A program made the translations under genes and the position numbers. Of a DNA stretch of 64,000 bases, positions 31,064 to 43,000 are shown in pieces. Position 1 is the stretch's first letter, and each line of letters starts with the position of its first letter. The notes below the pieces were generated by a model. It was not told where the DNA came from. It did not search any database and was given only the letters and a program-made list of their open reading frames with translations. The stretch is taken from contig CM065321.1 in the NCBI GenBank assembly GCA_033032175.1, positions 8,392,501-8,456,500 of the forward strand. Direction: 5' to 3'. Source of the stretch: Saturnia japonica (lineage: Eukaryota; Arthropoda; Insecta; Lepidoptera; Saturniidae).

Positions 31064-34000
31064 ATGGGAATTAAGCAAGCAAATATATTTCTAGATAATC
31101 AATATAACACTTATTATGCCGGGCAAACGGTAAATGGAAGAATAGAATACATTTTCGATAGTCCAAAAAAAGTTCGTGGTATGTATAGTTTGAAAACTGA
31201 AATGTCTTGAGTGACGTCACTCACCTGCATAAATTATTGACTGTATTTTATAGATTCTTGAGTGATAAAAGCTAGATGAAATAAGTAGAAGGACATCTGC
31301 TATTTTTTTTTAGGTATCCACATCAAAATTAAAGGAGAAGCACACACTGAGTGGTGCGAAAGTAAGCAAGAAGAAAATGCTCAGGGGAAAACGGAATCTA
31401 CTGATACTATGCATAGTGGAAATGAAGAATATTTCCAGATTTCATATTATTTACTTGGCAGTAATACAGGTGAGTATCCTATATACGTCCCGATATCCTG
31501 AATCGTCTCGAGATTATTCTAAAATATAAAACATGTAACTGTGCCTAAAGTTCAAAACATCGGAAATTGATTTTTTTTACATTATATGAAAAGAACCGAG
31601 TTTTGATTCATTAATAGACATAATAGATAAATATTGTATCAGTGTACAACATATAAAACACTGAAAATATACATAGAACTTAATGTTTGTAACAAAATGT
31701 ATTGATTTTGTGGTTGGACTTTACAATTGTTAACAGTGAATTTGATGCTGTGAAGGGTAGGATTAGAGGTAATCCAGCTATGATAGAAAATGTGTGGAAA
31801 CAAATACTATTTGGGAATATTTTTTTTTAATTTTAAGGTTATATCTATCTAGGAATTGTATAACAATTTTCAATAAATAATTAATTTGTTCCTGGCACTT
31901 GCCGCATTGCTTGTGCATTATGATAGCATTTCAAACCTTTTTTTTAACATGGAGAAACCTCTCATGGGTACTCATCCCCCCAGGTGGGAGACCGTGAGAG
32001 TGTGAGTGTTAGCGACGCATAGGCCTAAGCGTAATGATACGATAATAACGATTGTAAATATAAGTTGTAAGGATGAATAATTTGCACGAACGATCAATAA
32101 TTAAATGTTTCTAATGTTTTGAATATGTTACTATAGCGTGTAGGTATGTAAGAACAGTATATAAGTCATGAAAATGTGTGTAATCTAATAAAAATAATCA
32201 CTTAAAGTACTAAAATCATATATTGTCAATAATTCATATTTTGTAAAGTTATACGTAATGTTTTGTGTTATATAAGTAAAATAGCCTTCTGTATGTGTTT
32301 TATAATGTTTGTAAGCTCAAATAGTGCGTATATAACGAGTCACAAGACGTTTTAAGGTTGCAATGTTTAATGCTTTAAATCTCCCGTGTTTATTAACCTA
32401 TAATGTTAAAGTTAGTGTTTTTGAATTTGAATTTTTGTAATTAAATAACTGTAATTAGAGATATTAACAATTTATTGTATTCTGTATACAAGTAATAATA
32501 ATAATAGACAGAGACAGCAATATTGCAACCACTGCGCATTACTGCGGTTAACGGACCACACCCAAGTTTGGTAATGAGCAGTACGGATAGAGACGCCATC
32601 GTCCGTCTCGCTCTCCGGCAAACCATATAAAAGGCGTTCTACCGGGGCCAACGAGCGCACACGGGTACCACAACCTGAAGAATCAAGACTCAAGACTCAA
32701 GAAACTGGAAGAAACCGTACCCAGAAGATATAGTATTAACAAAGTGTATTGTCTTGAAGAATACAGCAAATTTTATTGTGGTGCCTGTGTGTCATTTCTT
32801 CGCATCTTCACTAAGTTCAACCCGCCAGCGACCCAGTCCATTCCGCTCCGTGCTACGTCATCGCCGCGCCTACCAGAAGGCACCTCACTGCGTGTGTGTA
32901 CCTTGATGTTTCGCCCTCTTCACGCCTAGTAGTTTCGGCTGTGAACAGGGTAGCTCGCACGCACTGGTTTCCAGACAGCTGGTTACCGTAGCGTGTTATC
33001 CGCCGTCGTTTATATACAGAGTACGAGGGAATCGTTTCCGTCGCGTTCGCGCCCTCGGTGCGCGGTCCCGCTCTGTATAGAACGACGTAGCACATTGTAT
33101 AATAGGCGGCCGGCTCCGCGCTTATTTTAGTGAGATATGTGAGACTCACTGAAACTCCATGGTGCACTGTCTGCCGTCATAATGGGCCGACACGGGACCT
33201 GTGGGTAGCATACTACCGCGTCACCCCGGTGCACCATGGATCATTCCCAAACAAGTGGTTTGACATAGGTGACTTAAAAATTCAAAGTCTAAATTGCCAA
33301 CACATATGGGTGAAATTACTTTTTTGATTGGATTTATAGTTAGTATAGGAGGCGAATGAACGCACCCCCTCCCCCACCAGCCCATCGTTGGTTAAAGAAA
33401 ATAAGTTCGGAATTTTATTTCAAAATAAATTGTATTAATTACTTATAATGTGGTTACAATTTTCAATGCTATTCACGTTATCCAGTTCTAGAATCTACTA
33501 GGTTGTTGCAATGTGTAGAACACAACCTTAATATTATGCAAGGTTTCTGTTGGAAGCACATTTTCGAAATCTACTATTACAATCTTTTAGAATAACAAAG
33601 TGTTTGTTATGTTAGAATCTATTTTTTTGCTTTTGAGGTATGCTAAATTTTTCTCTTTTCATTTGTTAAATTAGTTACTAGGGCTAGCATATGTAATCAG
33701 TTAAAAAAGTTATTTTTTCAGACATCAGTTTTAGGTACAACTGGCTATTTTCTAGCATCCATTATTCTAACTAATATTATACTATGCTATATATTTTACT
33801 AGTGCAAGATATATCACAGACATAGGTTACTTTGTTTACTAGCTAGGTACCTTAACAATAATTAGTTTTATGGTCTGTAACATGCATGATGCATGTGATG
33901 TTTCTGGTGTTACATGCATCTTTAGGCTGTGGTGACTGCTTACCATTAGGCGGACCGTATGTTTATTTGCCACCATCATGGGATAAAAAAAACATGGAAA

Positions 34001-37000
34001 TCATTCTTAATCACTATGTATAATATTTATTTGTGCATATTTTAATGTAACTGGCATTCTATATTATTTAGAAAGTGTGAGTAATAATAGTTTTAAATTA
34101 GATTTTTTATTAAAATGATAATACTTTGAAAATTTTCTATTAAATTGATACTACTGTTAATCGTTTTACTACTACTTTGCAGAGATATGACTAAAAATCA
34201 GGTATTCCATATAAAAAAATAAAAATACTTACACTGCACAACAGTAGTTTTATTGTACTTAGATATCAATAGAGTAGTGTATTTGTGGAAATAAAAGTGT
34301 ATATTCAAATGCTTCTAGGTATTGCATTATTACTCATTGTTATTTGTCATGAAAGTGGAGAATATGTAATACTTATTTACTTTTACAATCATACTATTCA
34401 TATCATTTTTATGAGAATCTAATATTTTTAAGTAATTGAAGATGGCCAGTAAGTAAATGTTTTGGTGTTGAAGTTTTCCGTTTTAATTACATTTGGATCT
34501 TATAGAACATAGATTAGCATATTATGATGAAGCTTTACACATAATTAAAATGTTTCAATCGGAAACACCTATTCAAAATAGATAAAAACATTTTGTATAA
34601 ATCCAAAATTATATATCATGTCATATTTACTAATGCTATACTTATTTAAAAACTATTTTAGGTAATGAGATAGAAATTCCTGAAGGAAAGCAAGTGTACA
34701 ACTTCACTTGTACTCTACCTCCCGTTCTGCCATCATCCTTTGAAGGAGAGCATGGGTACATCAGATACACTGTCAAAGTAACACTAGACAGGCCGTGGAA
34801 GTTTGACCAAGAGACAAAGATGGCTTTTACTGTGATTAATGCTTTAGACCTAAATCTTAATCCTTCTTATAAGGTAAATAACTCAAAAAACAAATTTGTA
34901 TGGTTTATATTTTATAATTAATTTTTAAATTAAGTGGCCCATAGACAATGATGGCTTAGTGTTAGCATATACGTACAATATGAGTTTGAATCCCTAAATA
35001 TGCCTGAGCTATCAATGAAGGAAAATATTGTGATAAAACTGTATCATGATGGTAGGACATTTTCTAATGCCCTCCTGGCTAGCTAACTACCACCCTCAAA
35101 ATCTGTCTCTAAGCAGTATGTTCTGGCAGCTTCATTGGAGAGCCAGTACTCCCTCCCCATTAGGCTTAGCAAGTCACCATCTATAGCCACATCATCACTT
35201 AATATCTAGTGATATTGTTGCCATAACACTAAAACCTATAAAGAATAAAAAAATCTTGATAAAATTCATCACATAACAAAATTTAGCCAAGGTATTTTAT
35301 TTTTATGGTTTTTGTGAAACTGTCACTTTGCACCCTAATATGTTTTAACCTTATTAAAATATACAGGGGTTAATTTAATTTATAATAGGGATTGATCCTT
35401 CAACTGAATCAGGCTATTCAAGTTTACATAATTATAGTTCAAGTTATCTTTCTGTAAACCATTATAACTGCAAACTTTACTTATTTTAGGAACCAATTCA
35501 TATCCAATTGGAAAAGACATTTTGTTGCTTTTGTTGCGCATCACCGCCTTTGTCTGTCGATGTTCAAGCTCCTGTTAACGGATACTGTTCTGGGCAAGTG
35601 ATACCAATCAAAATTGACATTGAGAACAAGAGTAATGTGCAACTTCATCTTGTTAAAATATTTCTGAGAAAAGTAAGTTCTAGGTACCTAGTTAAAAGGA
35701 TCTTATAAAAGCCGGACCGCACCAGAGCGGCACTGCGCGGCAATAAAACAGTGCTGCATTGCGCGTAGATGCTTATAGCGGCAAAGTTGTCTTCGAAAGA
35801 ATATTTTGACACTCAGCGCTACACATCAAGCAGTGTGTCGAGCTTACTATAATATCAAACAGAATATAGAGACTTCAACTCATTTGCGCGCGGCTCTATA
35901 TTTGTGTGAGCTAATAAATATGCACAGTCTTATTACAGAAAAGTTAAGCCAGGGTTGAATCATAGATAATATATAATAGTAGTATATAATAGGTCTTTAC
36001 CTATGAAATTGCCATTCTGCAGTACTGGCCATTTCAAATCAAAATAATTTTTGTTAGGCTAAGAATTCTAATTTCAAATTAATTTTATTTTAAAAACATG
36101 GAATTCTTTTTCCAAAAGTAGTCATTTGTTTATTGATTAGTGTTACATTTTCATCGCATTTCAATTTTTTTTGTCATCATGGATACGTTAAAAATTCGAG
36201 TAATTATGGAATATGAGTACCGTCGTAGCAGCAACGCGGCACAAGTGGCACTCAACATCAACGACGTTTATGGAGCTAACACTACAAACCAACGCACCAC
36301 CTGTTATTGGTTTGCTTACTTCCGTTCTGGGAATTTCGACCTGAAAAATGAACCCCGCGGTCGTCCGAAGACTTTGGTCGACAATGACAAATTAAAGGCG
36401 ATTGTGGAAGCTGATGATACACAATCTATGGCTGAATTAGCAGCAAGTTTCGACGTTAGCGTCAAAACAATATTGGTCCATTTGCGTCAAATTGGCAAGG
36501 TAAAAAAGCTTGACAAATGGGTGCCCCATGAACTCAATGATCGCCAGTGCGAAGTACGCGTCGAGACGTGCCTTGCACTGCTCAACAGACACACAAATGA
36601 AGGAATTTTGAACCGCATTGTAACCTGCGATGAAAAATGGATTCTGTTTGATAAAAGGAAGCACTCAGCAAGTTGGTTAGATCCTGGTTCAGCACCTAAA
36701 CAATGCCCTAAACGAAAACTTACCCCTAGAAAAGTGATGGTAACTGTTTGGTGGTCTAGCGCCGGTGTGATTCATCACAGCTTCTTACCAAACGGGGTGA
36801 GCATTACTGCAGATGTGTACTGTGAAGAACTGAACACAATGATGGAGAAGCTGGCACATCTCCAACCAGCATTGGTCAATCGCTCGTATCCGTTGCTCCT
36901 GCACGACAACGCGCACAGCAGACGGTCTCCAAGTTGCAAGAACTGAGGTTGGAAGTTCTCCGTCATCCGCCCTACTCACCAGACCTTGCGCCTACAGACT

Positions 37001-40000
37001 ACTACTTTTTCCAGAATTTGGATAACTCCTTGGCGGGGAAAAAAATTCAATACTTGAGAGGCAATACAAAATGCCTTTGAAGAATTTGTTGCCTCCCGTC
37101 CAGTTGATTTCTTTAAGAAGGGCATCAATAAACTGCCACTGCGCTGGCAAAGATACATTGATTGCATGGGTGATTACTTCGATTAATACAAATAAAAAAT
37201 ACATTAAAAAAATTCGTTTAAATTTTTTCATACAAAACGGCAATTTCATAGGTAAAGGATTAGTGTTTGACCAATAATGTTCATTTTTTCGGTTATACAT
37301 ACCATTATTTGAAAATTTAGTTTCGTCAGAGAATAAAATATTTACTTCGATGATATAATAAAAATTAGAACGTATTATGTGTATGACTGCGTTGCAGGTG
37401 TGTGTTAAATAAAATAAAATTAAGCATAGTTTCGAACAAGGTACGAGTAATATATGAATCAAAGACATTAAGTTTATTTTAAATCCAACATTTTCCTTCA
37501 GTATGTCGTATTTCATTACTTCGGTGTATTTGATCCTTTTTAGCGACAATATCAAATGGTATACGTAATAATACAGTGTGCGTTTTATTTTTTCAAAATC
37601 AATGGGTTCGATTCCTGGTTTCAAATATTTATTTTTCAAAATCAAATTACGCAGTTTTAGTTTTCATGAAAATCGGGCTCAAGACTCCTTTGAGTTTTTT
37701 TTCGCTAATCCTCGTAGTTTAGCTTTTAGCCATTACCGCCCACTTGAAAAACAACCGTACCCAATCTACCCTAATAGTAAGGTAGTTAAATTTCAAAGTG
37801 AGTTTTCTAGCACCGAAATATTGTAAGAATTGAAACAATCGATAGGTGGTTACGAATTAAATACAGAATAAGTACTTGATTCAGAATTTATATTATTTGG
37901 TCTAACTAATTTGAAGTTATAAAATATTTGATTCAGCAAAGATCCTCTCGATTCACATTTCATATGTGTAACTTGTTTTATATTATAAAGGTGGTGACCT
38001 ACAGAGCTACTTCACCATCGACGGCGACGAAAAAAGTCAAAAATGTAATTCTGACAGTCCAAGAAGGTCCTGCTCCAGCTGGCACCACGAAAAATTGGAA
38101 TCTTACAATGGAGATACCTCCGATACCTCCATCGAATCTCGTCAACTGCAATATTATAGATCTGGATTATGACTTTAAGGTAACTAAACCTTAATCATCT
38201 TTTTGTAATTTTTAAGCAATGATGGCTCAGTGGTGGTAGCGTGTACGGACACTGCGGCGATCGATGTGGGTTTGAATCCCTGAATCGGCTCGTACATCGT
38301 AATGAAACCACAGTAAGGTGGTGGTAGTATGCTAGCTGCCACGCTCAAATTGAAAATCTGTCGCCAAGCATCTATTAGGTGTGTTCTGGCAGAAGCTAGT
38401 CCTCTCACTAGGTTTAGACTGTTACTATCTTGAGCCATATTGTCATTTAACATCAGATAATCATTCATCAGAAATCATTTAACACCGTGCCGCCAATGCA
38501 CCTGTATAGCCTATCATAGTTGTTTTCACTTCCCGCAAGTACAAGTTATTTTAATTTTTCATTGTCTCCTGAACTTTGTGTCCAAATAACATGCTATAAA
38601 GGGCAAAATTTAACTTCATAAAATTGTCTTTATGATGAAGTAACTTTAATTCGTAACGATTAATATGCCATTTCTAATACGACTTGTAGTTCCAGAGATT
38701 AGCGTGTTGAAACAGAAAACTTTTCCGCTTTATTATATTATGTATTTAAAAAGTCACGAATTAAATAGTAATAATACTTGATGTTTCTTTTCTCAAAGGA
38801 AAATACCTAGTTAGCCTATTTGACACCTAGTACATCTTATGGCAATGCTGGCTAATACGGCTCAATCACAAAAAAAAAAAAACGAGTGCCTATGTACGAT
38901 GTTTCAATTATGAGAAAAATATTCGGGACAAACATTTGCGACCAACTAAAACGACACCAGTTCAGGGTTAAAGAAAAAAACGCACTACTAATGAAAACCA
39001 TTAAAAAAAAACAATTGTTTTAAATTGTGAGAATCTACTGGACCAGAGAAGGCAAAACTTTGGCACGCTTATCAATTTATTATGCAACATTTAAAAAAAA
39101 TATCTTTGATAATGTTTGTTAGTTAAAGGAACATTTTAAAAATATTATATTTTTCATCTATATATTGATTTAGGCCATAATTCGTAGCAGTTACAGTCTA
39201 AGTTACATGTTTAAAAGACTTATTAAAATTTAAAATCAATCGAGTCAATCGTGATTTTCTATTATAAAAATCTTCAATAAGTTAATAAGTCAGCTTGAAA
39301 AAAAGTATGTGATATTTATATTCCTTCACTATAAAAATTTTAATACATATGCTCAAATTTTATTTAAAACATATGATTAAAGTATACAGTGGTGGTCGTA
39401 TAATTAGAAACACTACCAATGGTCCTTGACATTATGTAAGATACTTCACTGCAATCGTTTTTATGTTGAAATTAAACAATAAATAGGACAACAATATGTT
39501 CAACGATTTATCATTTATTAGAAAAACAATATAAATCCCATTACACAAGTGCAGTTTCAATATTACATTACGGACAAATATTTAAATCAGTTTTAAGGTA
39601 TGAACAATAATGGTCAACTAATTAGAAACAAAAACAAAAAGTATAAAAAACAATTTTTTTTTTAGTATTAGTAATTAGTATTGTTATTTACGAAATAGCT
39701 ACTATCCACAGGCTACCAATAGTTATAATTAATATTTAGTGGCGTATCCCTTATTTTCAATAACAGCACTACAACGACGTGGCATTGATTCAATCAATTT
39801 CATACATTTTTCTAGGGGGATTGAATTCCATGCTTCAACAAATGCTTCATATAGTTCGTTTTGACTGGCGTTACGTTTGTTTGAGACTTTCGTTTTAACA
39901 ATATACCAGAGATTTTCTATCGGGTTTAAATCCGGACTATTTGCTGGCCAGTCTAAAACGGATATACCCTGTTCGCTAAGTAAACATTTGACGCTATTGC

Positions 40001-43000
40001 CCGTGTGTTTAGGGTCATTGTCATGCTGAAAGATCCAGGTTACAGGCAATTGATCGTCCGAGTAGGGAATCATTGTGTGCTCTAAGATATTTTTGTATTG
40101 CCATTGATCCATTGTACCGTCAATCTTCCGAACGGGTCCAACTCCACATCCGGAAAAAAACACCCCCCAACTTTAATGTTACCGCCACCGTGCTTGACTA
40201 TACTCCTTGTGTATTTATAATTAAAAGCACTGTTTACAGGACGTCTAACATAGCGCTTTTCATCGGAATTTACCATATTTATTATTGTTTCACTTGAAAA
40301 TAAGTTTTTTCCATTCTCGTACCGTCAAATTAAAATATTTTTTAGCGAATAATAATCGCTTCTTTCGGTGTTGCTTGGTAAGAAGCGGTTCCTTTCGAGA
40401 GATTCTTCCAAACAATTTAGCTTCCACTAATCTTCGGCGTATCAGTCTTGACGAGATGTTTCTCGGGTCATCAGGCGAAAAAACTTCATTTTTAATCTGG
40501 TTGGAGCCTTTACTTGGGTCTTTTATAGCAACACGAACGATTAGCGTATCTTCTCTGGAGAGGTTTTTCTTGGCCGAGCCTTTCTAAGAACATTTTTAAA
40601 AATTCAATGTGTTTTATAATGATCAATTGCATTAAAAACTTTCTTAACAGAACAATTTATATGCTCAGCTATTCTTCTGTACGCCCACTTATGATCTAAA
40701 TATAAATTAACAATTATTTGCCTAGTTGACGCTTAATCTTATAGTTATTTGTCACGAACTTAACAGAAAATAACTTAATCTTCTTAATACAGATTTTTTT
40801 TTTAATTTGCAACTTAAACTAAATCGAATAGAAAGGGTTTGCAATCTCTGCTTTGAAGTACCTACCATGGTTCTTAAATAAATTGAGTCAGTAGATTGTG
40901 ATTTTTATTTGCCGTTGTTATGAACAAGGTCACAAACGTATTATAGTGTGTCTAGCAAAGTGTTATCTCGCGGTTTATTAACGCTCGATGATCTCATCAA
41001 GGTTACGTCTATAATATGTGTTTCGAACCTCCGCACCGTGTCACTGACGTGTATACCTATTTTTATTAAATTGGTCTCGATTGACTGTCTGTATTTATAT
41101 TTTTTGGTTGCTGAAATATCCTATAATGCTACTAAGTGAATAAGTCTCATTAAAGTCTATAGAGGCTTTTTCGTTGATCGAATTTATTAAAAGTTTAATT
41201 TAATAAATTTTATTAGAATTATAGAATTATTATTTATAATAATTTAATAGAATTATTTAATTTAATAATAGAATGGAATGAGAATTTTTCAGTTATTTTT
41301 TCATAACAAATTTATAAAGTAGTATACACGATGGCCGTAAAAACGGGACGAGGACTTGATATTAGTTTAGATTATCTTTATTTTCATTTAAAAAACGAAC
41401 AGAATATTAATATAACATCTACCTTCCACCCACTGCTTTAATATTTAATTATATTCCTCGGATTTCCATGGACGATTTTTATATAATCATTGTTGAATAA
41501 ATTGAAATAAGTATATATTTTTTGTATTAAAAAAAATTAGGTTTATGATGATTTCCATGCATATTAGGTACGATAGGTCGTTCAGCTATTTTTATTTATC
41601 TGTTTAATAAATTGGAATTTAATGTATACGAAGTTCTAGCTCTCTGCCTATCTATACAATTAATAAAATGTAGTGTTTATTTGTAATGTCAAAGTAACAG
41701 CTTTTTACTAAATGCATATGAAATTATATACGCTACTTATAATTTAAAAAAAAAAAAACAGTTTTTATTATTATTGTCTGTCTATCCGTTTTTCTGGGTG
41801 ATCTCCGAAACGTTTGGACCGATTTCTATGGCACTTTTACTTGTAGAGTAGCTGATGTTATAAGGAGTAACTTAAACTACTTTTATTTTAGAGAAATTAC
41901 TAGGGCTCCGCGCAAAAAAAAAAACTGACAATGTTGAACCAATTCGGGCTCTTAAATGGCTTACGCTGAGTAAACTATAAGAGATATACCTAATGTACTA
42001 CATAATTGTAGATCTTATCTTCTAAGGATCAATAAGCATTTTTGTCTTTAAAATAATCGGGAGCGGAGGTAGCACGATTCGCGCGTGTGCTCGATCGATG
42101 GCGTTTTGTAGCGCAGCCACGGGCACAGCTAGTAAGGTCATGTAAATCTGCAACAAGACAATTTAGAACAAAAAAAAAAATTTTTCAATGATTTTGAAGA
42201 GTTCCTTAGTGTATCTTCGAAGTTGAAGTTCCAATGCCAATGAAATTAGAATGGGACCACCCTTGAGGTATCCTCTATCCAACAAAAAAAGAATCATCAA
42301 AATCGGTTCATTAACAAAGCAGTTATGGCTGAACATCCATAACAAAAAAAAAAAAAACATTCGAATTGAGCATGTAACCTTAGTCTTTTTTTGAAGTATA
42401 ACATATCCTGTGAAAGGATTTATCTGAAACACTTCAATATTTTTATGTTTTCATAGTACAGAATTAAATAGTAAACTGCGAATGTAATTGCTAATTTTAT
42501 TTAACGCAACGAGTCGTTGTAGTAATATTATTATGTGAATATTCTTAAAATATACATTTATACTTTTTTGTAGGTGGAATGCGTAGTATCGGGTATGCAC
42601 CTAAACATGCACGATAAAAAGTACATTACTATAGGCACAGTGCCCTTGGTTGGTATGACGGGACAATCGGCGCCCACAGGTCCTTCGCCAAATGCTAGTC
42701 AATACTCGCCTAGCCAGCCCGCGGTCCTACCCGTCGGTCCCGGTGAGCCGGCACAACCCACTAATGTGAGTATGAGCTTTCCGTGTTATGGAACTTCTTA
42801 GACGGCGATCCGATAATTGGACGAGAATTCTGGAATTTCAAGGACGCGGCACGTTTAGGACCATTTCGTTACCTGAGAGAGAAGAAACATACTTATAACG
42901 TAGAGTGAAGGAGAAAAAGATACATTGTATATTTAAGAAATTTATCTTCTATAACGTGATATGAAGCAGCACGCGCAATTATTTAATATTTCTAGTGAAA

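Noticed and set aside
36992..37645. A 217-codon - strand frame over the end of mariner B
   Set aside because: It is antisense to the transposase C-terminus and continues into AT-rich intron; no recognisable domain.
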